Assembly (NCBI GenBank): GCA_963741495.1
Contig: CAVUID010000011.1
Coordinates: forward strand, 372,001-436,000
Source of the DNA: Sulfurimicrobium sp963741495
GTDB taxonomy: Bacteria > Pseudomonadota > Gammaproteobacteria > Burkholderiales > Sulfuricellaceae
DNA: 64,000 bases
Direction: 5' to 3'
Notes under the pieces: generated by a model
Database searches by the model: none
What the model saw: only the letters and a program-made list of their open reading frames with translations
Told to the model about the DNA's origin: nothing
Shown here: piece by piece, positions 43,017-51,797 of the stretch
Numbering within the stretch: the stretch's first letter is position 1
Layout of the letters: every line of letters starts with the position of its first letter
Translations under genes and position numbers: made by a program

Positions 43017-46000
43017 ATGGTTGCGGTAACAAAAGGCCACCAGAGGCTGGATGAAGTGTCGGGCGAACGGCTTGGGCTGATTCAGCATATCAATCTCCAT
43101 CTGGCGGCGCTTGGGCTGCCCACTCCGCAGGGGATGGATGGCTTCTCGCCATTGCATGTCGCGGCAGATCTCTTGCGCAGCTATCAGCACCAGAAGCGCC
43201 TGCTGGCGGATTACCGCTGCCCTGCAGATCAGCGCATCCAGAATTTTCTCAATGCGTATCTCCGCCAGAATGGCGTTGAGAGCGAAATTGCATTGCCGGG
43301 CGCGACTTTTGTGCTGGACCGTCCTCAACTGGCGTGCGAGCTCTCCCTGCCGGTTGATGGCCAGCATTTCAGCGCCGAATTCGTCGATTCCTACCGCCTG
43401 ATGCAGGGCGTGCTGCACAATCCGCGCAATGACCGGCGCACCACCAAGGGCGTGTTTCACATTGTCGAAGGCGGCCTGCCGATTCCCGCGGACAAGAATG
43501 CCGTGCCGGCAAAGGCCTTTGCCGGCTTGCTGGCCGCTGCGCTCAACCCGCCACGCGATACGCTGCGCTTGCCTTTTACCAGCACCCAGGCGGAACAGGC
43601 GGAGAGCTGGGTTTCCTTGCTGATGCGTCCATTGGTGGCGCCGGAAGTGCCCGGCATCAGCCCGGAAAAGACCATGGAAACGCGCTTCTTTGCGCCCGGC
43701 AGCCTGGTTTCGAACCTGGATTTCGTGGAGCGCATTTTCGGCAACGGCGGCAATCCCTGCCTGCCCGAGAACGACGCCGCTCTGGATGTGCTGCACTGGA
43801 CCGGCCACACCGGCTGCGTCATCCTGGCGCCGCACCTGGTGCGGTCTGAAGAAGATTGAGCTGGGCCTGCCGCACTGGGATCAGGCCAGCGAACGCCAGC
43901 GCCGCGACGGCATGTGCTGGCGCGAGGAGAACGAACTCTACAACGACGGCCAGCCCTTCAAGATCACCTGCCGCGACATGAGCGGCGTGATCGTGACCCT
44001 GATTGCCGACAACTATTTCGGCTACAGCAAGAAGGAAGTCAAATCGCAGATCAGCTATGCGGCCAACCTGTTCGGCGGCTGCGAGGAGGAACACTCGGGC
44101 GGCGCGCTGGCTTTTCCCAGCTTCAATCTCGGCGAGGTATTCCGCCCCGATAGCCGGATTCGCACGGACGGCCATAATTTCGATGGCCTGGTGTCCCTGT
44201 TCGGCGATGTCATGCATGTCAGGGAGGAAGGCTACGGCGTCGACAAGCGCTTCCCGGACATCATCTACGTGCCGGAAGATGCCACCATGCATCTGCTCGA
44301 CCAGACGCATCCACTGGCCGCGCAATGGCCAGGTGCAGACCATCAAGCTGCTGGCCGGGCACACCTACATTCATCCCTGCGGCTACAAGGTGCACATGGA
44401 AAAACATCCCCATGCGCCCACCTGGCGGCTGATCGGGACCGATGCCGAAGGCACTTTCGTGCACAAGCCGTGCACGGTTTCGGGCGGCGGCAAGTCGGAG
44501 ATTTCGAAATCCATCGTCGGCACCATCATTTCCGGCCCGTTTTACGTGCGGCGATCTGCATGACGATCTGGCGCAGGTGCAGGAGATTTTCGACAGGGAT
44601 TATTCGGAGCCGCTTCCGCAATCCGCGCAAGCCCGCGACAGCCGCCCGCTGCTGAGCGAGGAACGGACGCTGGGCTCGGTGATCAAGCTGCTGACGCCCT
44701 CCGAGAGCGAATACACCGAGCACTACAACCAGTGGCTGGAAAGCATTCCGCAGCACATCCGCGCGCTGGTGTTCGTGATCAAGCGTTTTTACCGCCCGGA
44801 GTGGGGCGCTAACTGGCGCAAGCATTTCTCGGTCGACATGGTGAACGGCTATCCCGGGCACGAGCTCAAGTACAACGGGCGGCGGCTGATGGCGAGTTTT
44901 CTGCGCGTCGGGGTCGAGCCGGACGGTTCGTGGCGCATGTACAAGCTGCGCCAGGATTTCATCGGCGCAGGCAAAATCCAGACCGAAGACGACATCACGG
45001 CCTCCATCACGGTGCCCGCTGCCCGGCTGGCCCATCTCAACCCGGACTATGCCAACCCCAGCGTCAAGCTGGCGGCCAACTGCGAGCTGCGCCTGTTCCA
45101 GCGGCCGGACGATGCGATCCATCGCGGCCTCGATCTGCAGGCTGAGGCGGATCTGGCCGGGCCGGACAATTTCATTTCCAATTTCGAGCCGCTGACCACG
45201 GCGGATGCGCAGGAACTGGTGGAAGACGCCATCGGTCTCGAACTGTTCAGCCCGCCCATGAAGCAGCTGGCGGAAGCGGCCAGCAGGGCGCCGGCAGACC
45301 ACTATTTTGTTTCCTCCGCACACCCGCGCATCGTGGATGGCAAGCCTTCGGCCAATGTGCGCTACTTGCAGCGGCGTCCCGATCTGGTCAACCCGCGCGA
45401 CCGCTATATTGCCGAGATGGGCGCCAGGCTGTACCGGCGCGTTCCCCTGGGGCGAGGCTGTGCATTTCCCGGTCAATGCGGTTCTGCCAGGGCGTCGCAA
45501 CAATCCGCCGGATCGGGAGCACGGCATCCGCCCGCTGGCGGTGTACAACCCCATCCATTTCCAGGAACTGCCCGAGCTGTTCATGGATTTCATCGCCAGC
45601 CTGACCGGGAAGTCTCCCTCGACCACCGGCGCGGGCTCGGAAGGCGCGCTGACCAAGGGGCCGTTCAATGCCCTGCGCGCTACGGCGGACCTGAATAATG
45701 CCCTGGTCTCCTACATCATCAGCGGCTACGACGGCTTTTCCACCGCGGCCGGGCATATCGGCCCCAACCGGCGCGTGGATCACGACATCAGCCTGCTGAT
45801 CCCGGAACTGTGGTGCCGCATGGCGGTGCGCGAGCGCGACCCGAAACTCATGATCGAGCGCGGCTACCTCGAGCCGCTTGCGGATTTCGACTACCAGGGC
45901 CGCCAGATTCTTGCCAGCCGCCTTGGCTACCGTATCACCAGCCGTTTTGTGCATGCCAATTTCGGCAAGATCTTCGATAACCCGATGGCGGTGTTCGACG

Positions 46001-46476
46001 AAGCCATGCTCAGGCCGGAGAGCCAGGATCTGGAGTCTTTTGCGGATGGCGTGGACAATATCGTCGAAGCGCAGCGGAGGGTGGCGCAGAACTATCTCGA
46101 CGACGGATCGGTCAATGATGCCTGTCCGCCACTCAGGGCGATCCTCTACATCATGGCAACGGGCAGCTATGAGGGCAAGGATGTGCGTCATCCGGAAATT
46201 CGCAGCATGTTCACGCGCGATGCGCTGCTGGCCAGCGACTGGTATCGGGAACGGTTGTCCATCAAGCAGCAGCGCGACATGGCGCTGTGGCAGCGGCACG
46301 AGGCGCATCTGCAGCGCTTCCTGGATCGCCAGAACCAGCTCACCGGGACCGAGCGCGAGAAATATTCGCAACTGCTTGAACAGGCCCGCCAGGAACAGGC
46401 CTACGTGGCCAGCACGCAATATCTGAGCGATCTTTCCGGCACGCTGGGTGCAGACTGGATTCACCGCAACGGGTGA
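43017..46476 (+). CDS. PPi-type phosphoenolpyruvate carboxykinase, frame broken four times
   Basis: This large enzyme interconverts oxaloacetate plus PPi and PEP, CO2 plus phosphate, in place of ATP or GTP enzymes. Diagnostic pieces in order are GVLHNPRNDRRTTKGVFHI, HWTGHTGCVILAPHL, IADNYFGYSKKEVKSQISYA, EEEHSGGALAFPSFN, VSGGGKSEISKSI, ITASITVPAARLAH, SPSTTGAGSEGALTKGPFN and RVDHDISLLIPEL, as I recall for propionibacterial PPi-PEPCK. Single extra bases near 43845, 44323, 44551 and 45443 split it into five frames. Correcting all four gives 1,152 residues, a normal length. ATG 43017 has GGGAGAA upstream. All pieces look well conserved, so sequence error is likelier than decay. Confidence 0.82.
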
Positions 46477-46492
46477 TTCCCGGCTGAAGATG

Positions 46493-46537
46493 TTGACATC
46501 TGGTTCTAGTTAGAACTAATATGGTTCTAACTAGAAC
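46493..46537 (+). promoter_or_regulatory. Promoter with two MarR operators upstream of the marR-cybB-yceI operon
   Basis: TTGACA (46493-46498) and TAATAT (46517-46522) are 18 bases apart. Two perfect dyads GTTCTA-N2-TAGAAC lie at 46503-46516 (between -35 and -10) and 46524-46537 (at the start site), centres 21 bases apart, two DNA turns. The two dyads are themselves mirror images. Repressor binding would block the promoter, so autoregulation is expected. Confidence 0.88.
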
Positions 46538-46551
46538 CAGATGGAACATCC

Positions 46552-47004
46552 ATGCCTCAAGCTTCCTTTCTGCCGGTCCTGCGCGAACTGGCCGAGGCCT
46601 ATCAGGCTTTCGAGGCCTACTCGTCGGTACACATCCGCAGCCTGGACCTGACGCCGTCGCAATTCGACATCATCGCCACGCTCGGCAACACGCCCGGCAT
46701 GCCGCTCAAGGAGCTGGGCGAGAAAACCCTGATCACCAAGGGCACGCTCACCGGCGTGGTGGATCGTCTCACTGACAAAAAACTGGTGCAGCGGATTGCG
46801 TCGCCCAGCGACGGGCGCAGCCAGATCGTGCAACTGACCCCGCAGGGCGAGGCCCTGTTCGCGCGCGTTTTTCCGGCGCATCTGGCCTATATGGCGCAGG
46901 CCTTCAGCGAACTTTCGCCGCAGGATCTGGTCTCCATGGAAACCAGCCTGAGCCGTCTGCGTGGCGCTTTCCAGGCCGCACGTGCTGGCGAGGAGCAGAC
47001 ATGA
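46552..47004 (+). CDS. MarR-family transcriptional regulator
   Basis: A 150-residue winged-helix dimer. The DNA-binding part reads TPSQFDIIATLGNTPGMPLK, GEKTLITKGTLTGVVDRLTD with the recognition helix, and the wing KKLVQRIASPSDGRSQIVQL. MarR proteins usually repress until bound by a ligand or oxidised. It sits 15 bases behind a promoter with two perfect operators, so it most likely represses itself and the cytochrome b561 and YceI genes that follow. One Cys-free sequence argues against thiol sensing. The inducer is unknown. Confidence 0.93.
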   Translation: MPQASFLPVLRELAEAYQAFEAYSSVHIRSLDLTPSQFDIIATLGNTPGMPLKELGEKTLITKGTLTGVVDRLTDKKLVQRIASPSDGRSQIVQLTPQGEALFARVFPAHLAYMAQAFSELSPQDLVSMETSLSRLRGAFQAARAGEEQT

Positions 47005-47555
47005 TCGCCTGACTCGCTATACCCACACCGCCATTGCTTTGCACTGGCTCACTGCGCTGCTGATCGTGGCTTTGTTCCCGCTCGGCGTTTACATGGCGGA
47101 TCTGGCGCTTATCCCCGCTCAAGCTCAAGCTGATCAGCTACCACAAGTGGCTGGGGGTGACGGTTTTCCTGCTGCTCCTGCTGCGTCTGGCCTGGCGGGT
47201 GGGTCACCAGCCGCCGCCGCTGCCTGACAGCATGCCGCTGTGGCAACGCCATGCCGCGAACGGCCTGCATCTTCTGCTTTACCTGCTGCTGTTTGCGATT
47301 CCCCTGTCGGGCTGGCTGATGAGTTCGGCCAAGGGCTTCCAGACCGTTTATCTGGGCGTGCTGCCGCTGCCCGACCTGATCGGCAAGGACAAGGCCCTGG
47401 GCGATCTGCTGCGGCAGGTGCACGAGATGCTCAACATGACGCTGCTGGTGTTGCTGCTGGCGCATGTCGGCGCGGCGCTCAAGCACCATTTCATCGAGCG
47501 TGACGGCATTCTTGCCCGCATGCTGCCTTTTCTCGAACGAGGAGATTCAAGATGA
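47001..47555 (+). CDS. Cytochrome b561 family protein, frame broken at start and once inside
   Basis: A di-haem membrane cytochrome b of about 184 residues with four helices and paired haem His: HWLTALLIVALFPLGVYM, KLISYHKWLGVTVFLLL, GLHLLLYLLLFAIPLSGW and MTLLVLLLAHVGAALKHHF. Such proteins pass electrons from quinol to periplasmic partners and commonly accompany YceI. As sequenced, ATG 47001 runs into TGA after three codons; one missing base near 47004 would give M-N-R-L-T-R-Y. An extra C in CCCC near 47114 breaks the frame again. The two indels cancel, so the span is divisible by three. Its start overlaps marR and its stop overlaps yceI. Confidence 0.85.
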
Positions 47556-48109
47556 TGCGATTGTTTTTCCTTCTTTCCCTGTTGCTTGCGGGTGTCGCTC
47601 AGGCAGCCGAGTTCGGCACGCTTCAGACCGAAAAAAGCTCGATTGCCTTTGTTTCCAAACAAATGAATGTGCCGGTCGAGGGCGCTTTCAGGAAATTCAC
47701 GGCACAGATTGTTCTCGATCCGGCCAGGCCGGAGGCCGGGCGCGCCCAGATCGAAATCGACCTGGCCAGCATCGATGCCGGCAGCGAGGAAGCCAATGAG
47801 GAGGTCAAGGGCAAGAGCTGGTTCAATGTGCGCGATTTTCCCAAGGCCGGCTTCAGCTCGACTTCAGTCAAGTCACTGGGCGGCGGTCGTTATGAAACCA
47901 GCGGCAAGTTGAGCATCAAGGGCAAGACGCTGGAAGTACGCGCGCCATTCACGCTCCGGCAGGAGAAAGACCGTCTTTTTCTGGACGGCAGCTTTCCGCT
48001 CAAGCGCCTGGACTACGGCATCGGCTCCGGTATCTGGAGCGATACCTCGGTGGTCGCCGACGAAGTTCAGATCAAGTTTCACTTTGTATTAGCCCCCATC
48101 CGCAAGTAG
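47552..48109 (+). CDS. Periplasmic YceI-family protein (first copy)
   Basis: A 185-residue exported protein with signal peptide MMRLFFLLSLLLAGVAQA cut before AEF. The YceI lipocalin-like barrel follows: SSIAFVSKQMNVPVEGAFRK, AQIEIDLASIDAGSEEANEE, KSWFNVRDFPKAGFSSTSV and a C-terminal YGIGSGIWSDTSVVADEVQI. YceI barrels bind isoprenoid or quinone-like lipids. The ATG overlaps the cytochrome b561 stop, so the two are co-translated. A second yceI follows after 26 bases. It is about 30% alike by eye to the second, so this is an old duplication. Confidence 0.93.
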   Translation: MMRLFFLLSLLLAGVAQAAEFGTLQTEKSSIAFVSKQMNVPVEGAFRKFTAQIVLDPARPEAGRAQIEIDLASIDAGSEEANEEVKGKSWFNVRDFPKAGFSSTSVKSLGGGRYETSGKLSIKGKTLEVRAPFTLRQEKDRLFLDGSFPLKRLDYGIGSGIWSDTSVVADEVQIKFHFVLAPIRK

Positions 48110-48135
48110 CACCCACCCGCCAACAGGAGAACACC

Positions 48136-48702
48136 ATGAAAAAATCACTGATTGCCTTTGCCATCGCCAGCACCCTGAGTACGTCCGCCTTTGCTGCCGA
48201 TACCTATACCATCGATGCGCGCCATACCTTTCCCAGCTTTGAAGTCAGCCATCTGGGTTTCTCTATCCAGCGCGGCCGCTTCAACAAGACCAGCGGGACT
48301 ATCACGCTGGATACGGCTGCCAAGTCGGGCAGCATCGACATCAGTATTGACGCCAGCAGCATCGATACCGGCCTGGCCGAACTGGAAAAGCACATGCAGG
48401 GCGAGGATTTTTTCGATACGGCAAAGTATCCGACCATCACCTTCAAGTCGAAATCACTCCAGTTCGATGGGGACAAACTGGCCGGAGCCGATGGGGATTT
48501 CACGCTGCTGGGCGTGACCAAGCCGGTCCATCTGACGGTTGATCACTTCCGGTGCGCACCGCATCCGATGACCAAGAAAGCCATGTGCGGCGCCAACGCC
48601 ACGACGACGATCAAGCGCTCCGAGTTCGGCATGACCAAATATGTGCCGGCAGTCGGTGATGAAGTGAAAATCGCCATTCAGGTTGAAGCTTTTCTCGATT
48701 AA
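48136..48702 (+). CDS. Periplasmic YceI-family protein (second copy)
   Basis: A 188-residue exported protein. The signal peptide MKKSLIAFAIASTLSTSAFA is cut before ADTYTID. The barrel begins YTIDARHTFPSFEVSHLGFS and shows GTITLDTAAKSGSIDISIDA, FFDTAKYPTITFKSKS and the closing FGMTKYVPAVGDEVKIAIQV, the classical YceI pattern. Two Cys (RCAPHPMTKKAMCG) could form a disulfide. An AGGAGA site precedes the ATG. It is the last gene of the MarR-controlled operon. A 12-bp inverted repeat follows the stop. Confidence 0.94.
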   Translation: MKKSLIAFAIASTLSTSAFAADTYTIDARHTFPSFEVSHLGFSIQRGRFNKTSGTITLDTAAKSGSIDISIDASSIDTGLAELEKHMQGEDFFDTAKYPTITFKSKSLQFDGDKLAGADGDFTLLGVTKPVHLTVDHFRCAPHPMTKKAMCGANATTTIKRSEFGMTKYVPAVGDEVKIAIQVEAFLD

Positions 48703-48715
48703 ACCCCTTCAGGAA

Positions 48716-48754
48716 CTTTCTGGCCACTTTTCTATTGCAGATGTGGCCAGAAAG
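48716..48754 (+). terminator. Hairpin after the yceI pair
   Basis: CTTTCTGGCCAC (48716-48727) and GTGGCCAGAAAG (48743-48754), a perfect 12-bp inverted repeat 14 bases after the stop. There is no strong T-run afterwards, so it may stabilise the 3' end more than terminate. Confidence 0.6.
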
Positions 48755-48769
48755 CTTGGGTGCTTTTAC

Positions 48770-48800
48770 ATAGGGGATTCCCTTACGGGGATTTCCCTAT
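48770..48800 (+). promoter_or_regulatory. Paired GGGGATT-CCC motifs before a hypothetical gene
   Basis: GGGGATTCCC (48773-48782) and GGGGATTTCCC (48787-48797) are direct repeats, each nearly palindromic, with 14 bases between starts. The block is bounded by TAGGG and CCCTA. This could be a dimeric regulator site for the gene at 48857; no known regulator is assigned. Confidence 0.4.
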
Positions 48801-48856
48801 TGAGAGTCGTCGAAATAAACGTATTCTGATATTCATGATTATTCGTGAATAGTGTT

Positions 48857-49252
48857 ATGAAAAGCCACCAAAAAATCCCGCAGTTTTCATTTGACCTGGC
48901 GTGTAAAAATAAAAACTCCCCCAGCATTCTCGTGGCTCATGTCGAATTCGATAAAATCAAGAATGTGGCCGAGTTTATAAAGGAATTAGGTTATACAGAC
49001 GAAATCAGGGCGGGCGGGACCTTGCCTGAAGAATTTATCTGGGAAACCTACACTCGGAACGGTGCGGCAAAATCTGTACGATGCCTTCAGCCAAAAATCA
49101 TTGAGTATTTGTTCAAGCACTCGGCTAAATTCAGAAAAGAATATGGCAGTGAATATGTAAATATTATTGGGAAATGTGGTTATCAGGAAAATGACGATAG
49201 CGAACTTTGCGTTGCTTGCCCAATGCACCCTAATTTTCTCTATTTAAGCTGA
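48857..49252 (+). CDS. Hypothetical protein, AT-rich, cysteine-rich end
   Basis: A 131-residue soluble basic protein: KSHQKIPQFSFDLACKNKNS, then FIKELGYTDEIRAGGTLPEE and a C-terminal CGYQENDDSELCVACPMHPN with three Cys and one His, a possible metal site. I recognise no family. ATG 48857 is preferred to GTG 48845. The gene is clearly AT-richer than its neighbours and stands alone, so horizontal acquisition is plausible. About 240 bases without a gene separate it from the next one. Confidence 0.6.
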   Translation: MKSHQKIPQFSFDLACKNKNSPSILVAHVEFDKIKNVAEFIKELGYTDEIRAGGTLPEEFIWETYTRNGAAKSVRCLQPKIIEYLFKHSAKFRKEYGSEYVNIIGKCGYQENDDSELCVACPMHPNFLYLS

Positions 49253-49495
49253 TTGCTGCCGCAGTTCGCCAGAGAAATTGCCTTGGGTAGAGCGCGGCGT
49301 CATGTCTTGCATTGACGCGTCTTCATCCGCTTGTCCAACATCCTCCTCGTGTGCTTTTTTTCGGCCATGGTGCGTGCAAAAATCTGTTGAGATTGGCTAT
49401 ACGCATTACAGTAGAAGCTTTCCCGCCCCCTCTCTTTCGAAGACGGCGTGCGAATGTTATCGTGGCACTATCGTTGTATGCCAGAGATCGCCGTC

Positions 49496-50665
49496 ATGTC
49501 AGTTTTATCCCATATCAAGCATAACCAGGAACGCCTCGTCGCCTTGCGGCGGGATATTCACGCCCATCCCGAAACCGCATTCGAGGAGCAGCGCACCAGC
49601 GCACTGGTGGTGGAGGTGCTCTCCGCCGCCGGTATTGAAGTGCATCGCGGCCTGGCCGGCACCGGCGTGGTGGGGGTGTTGCACTCCGGCACCAGCGACC
49701 GGGCCATCGGCTTGCGCGCCGACATGGATGCCTTGCCGATCCACGAGCAGAACCCTTTCCCGCATCGTTCCCATTTTGACGGCAAGATGCACGCCTGCGG
49801 GCATGACGGACATACCGCCATGCTGCTGGGTGCGGCGGAATATCTGGCCGCCACGGGCAATTTTGACGGCACGGTGTATTTCATTTTCCAGCCCGCCGAG
49901 GAAGGCGAGGGCGGCGCCCGGGTGATGATCGAGGATGGCCTGTTCGAGCGTTTCCCCATGCAGGCGGTATTCGGCATGCACAACTGGCCGGGGCTGCCGG
50001 CCGGGCAGTTCGCCATCATGCCGGGGCCGATGATGGCTTCGGCGGACCAGTTCGATATTGTCATCAAGGGCCACGGCGCTCATGCGGCCATGCCCCATCA
50101 GGGCGCAGATCCCGTCGCGGCAGGTGGTGCCCTGATGCAGGCACTGCAAACCATCGTTAGTCGCACGCTGGACCCGCTCGATGCGGCGGTACTGAGCGTG
50201 ACCCGCTTCCATGCCGGCGAGGCCTATAACGTGATTCCCGATCATGCCATGCTGGGTGGGACGGTGCGGGCCTTCCGTCCCGAGGTGCAGGACCACGTCG
50301 AGGCGGCGATGGAGCGCATCTGCGGCGGCATTGCTGCGGGTTTCGGGGTGCAGGTCAGCCTTGATTACCGGCGTGGTTATCCCGCCACCATCAACTCGGA
50401 GGCTGAGGCGGAAATCTGCCGCAACGTCGCGACCGGGCTGGTCGGGAAAGAGAATGTACGCAGCGATCTGCGCCCCTCCATGGGGGCGGAGGATTTTTCC
50501 TTCATGCTGCAGGAAAGGCCCGGCTGCTACGTCTGGCTCGGCAATGGCATGGGGGAGGGCGGCTGCATGCTGCACAATCCGCACTACGATTTCAACGATG
50601 AAGTGCTGGTGCTGGGGGCGAGCTACTGGGCGCGTCTTGCCGAACACTTGCTGGCAGCGGAGTGA
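49496..50665 (+). CDS. M20-family amidohydrolase (hippurate hydrolase type)
   Basis: A 389-residue cytosolic metallohydrolase of the M20D group, which cleaves N-acyl amino acids or related amides. It shows RRDIHAHPETAFEEQRTSAL, the metal site DMDALPIHEQNPF, MHACGHDGHTAMLLGAAEYL with the Cys/His ligands, and the catalytic Glu in FQPAEEGEGGARVMIEDGLF. A dimerisation domain and a final His in MLHNPHYDFNDEVL follow. ATG 49496 is chosen because it begins just before the family domain; starts at 49448 and 49478 are possible. It lies upstream of a GalT/HIT-like gene. Confidence 0.92.
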   Translation: MSVLSHIKHNQERLVALRRDIHAHPETAFEEQRTSALVVEVLSAAGIEVHRGLAGTGVVGVLHSGTSDRAIGLRADMDALPIHEQNPFPHRSHFDGKMHACGHDGHTAMLLGAAEYLAATGNFDGTVYFIFQPAEEGEGGARVMIEDGLFERFPMQAVFGMHNWPGLPAGQFAIMPGPMMASADQFDIVIKGHGAHAAMPHQGADPVAAGGALMQALQTIVSRTLDPLDAAVLSVTRFHAGEAYNVIPDHAMLGGTVRAFRPEVQDHVEAAMERICGGIAAGFGVQVSLDYRRGYPATINSEAEAEICRNVATGLVGKENVRSDLRPSMGAEDFSFMLQERPGCYVWLGNGMGEGGCMLHNPHYDFNDEVLVLGASYWARLAEHLLAAE

Positions 50666-50714
50666 GCTGGTTTATCCCGACAAACCGGGCTGAAGCCTGC
50701 CCTGCAAATAATAA

Positions 50715-51797
50715 ATGGCCAATTCCATAACACAAGGAATAGGGAGAAAGACTGTTTTGATTTCGAATGAAGAACCCCTCTTTGCTTCCAGTCAGGCCTT
50801 TGGCGCGGCCTTTTCCGCCGGGCTGGACGGCTTGCTGCAAAAGGGTGGCCTGGGGCCGTTTATCCTGGTGTGCGCCAATGCGACTTTCGATCAGCGGCTT
50901 TACGAAGCAGCCAGCTCTGGTCTGACACAACTTTATGCTGGCCTGCGCGATGAGTATGTGCAGGCCCTGCAGCAGGGCCGCGAGATTCAGGCAGTGGAGG
51001 AAGACCTGCTGGTGTTTCTCAAGATTCATGCTGTCGGGCTGGACCGGCTTCAGCCGACCGTGAAGCGTCAGGCGGGTAGCTGGGAATTGCAGTTCAACCA
51101 TCTGCGCTCGTTCCGCCCCAAGCGCATCACCTCCCGCGTGCCCGAGTATCTGCGCGCCCCTTTTGACGAGGCCGGGTTCCATTTCAACAAGGGATTCATG
51201 CAGAAGGAGGCCTTCTGGGCCGGCGAATTGCGTGGCCGACATGCAACGCTGTATTACAACAAATATCCCTTCGTCGATTTTCATGGCCTGCTGGTGCCGG
51301 AACGGGACAGCTGCCTGCCGCAATATCTCACCGAGGCGCACCATTTCTATCTCTGGGAAACCACCGCAGGACTGGCGCAGACGCTGGACGGCGTGGGTTT
51401 CGGCTACAACTCGCTGGGCGCCTTTGCTTCAGTGAACCATCTGCATTTCCAGATGTTCATCAAGCCGGAGGGATTCCCGGTGATGGCGCCGCAGTGGCAG
51501 CACAACGGAGGTGAAAAAGCTTACCCGACTGCCTGTCTTGCCATCTCCGATCCGAAATCCGCCTGGGCAGGCATTCACCAGTTGCATGAGAACGAAACGC
51601 CTTACAACCTGCTTTATTCTTCAGGCCGCATGTACCTGTTCCCGCGCCGAAAACAGGGGACTTATACGCAGCCAGCCTGGACCAGCGGTTTTACCTGGCA
51701 TGAACTGGCGGGCGGGATGATTACCTTTAACCGGGAAGATTATGAGCGGCTCGATGCGGCAGCAATCGAGCATGAACTGGCGTGTCTGGTGCCTTAA
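50715..51797 (+). CDS. HIT/GalT-superfamily nucleotidyltransferase-like protein
   Basis: A 360-residue cytosolic protein. The pattern SVNHLHFQMF near residue 242 (His-x-His-x-Gln) is the histidine triad of galactose-1-phosphate uridylyltransferase and GDP-hexose phosphorylases. Upstream, RHATLYYNKYPFVDFHGLLV matches the phosphate and base pocket that precedes the triad in that class. It may transfer or phosphorolyse a nucleotide-sugar; the substrate is unknown. The start is ATG 50715, with an alternative at TTG near 50757 after an AGGGAG site. It lies 49 bases after the M20 gene and may be co-transcribed. Confidence 0.72.
   Translation: MANSITQGIGRKTVLISNEEPLFASSQAFGAAFSAGLDGLLQKGGLGPFILVCANATFDQRLYEAASSGLTQLYAGLRDEYVQALQQGREIQAVEEDLLVFLKIHAVGLDRLQPTVKRQAGSWELQFNHLRSFRPKRITSRVPEYLRAPFDEAGFHFNKGFMQKEAFWAGELRGRHATLYYNKYPFVDFHGLLVPERDSCLPQYLTEAHHFYLWETTAGLAQTLDGVGFGYNSLGAFASVNHLHFQMFIKPEGFPVMAPQWQHNGGEKAYPTACLAISDPKSAWAGIHQLHENETPYNLLYSSGRMYLFPRRKQGTYTQPAWTSGFTWHELAGGMITFNREDYERLDAAAIEHELACLVP

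Noticed and set aside
44526..46464. Long minus-strand ORFs opposite the PPi-PEPCK gene
   Set aside because: The plus strand carries conserved enzyme motifs in three frames; the minus ORFs have none.
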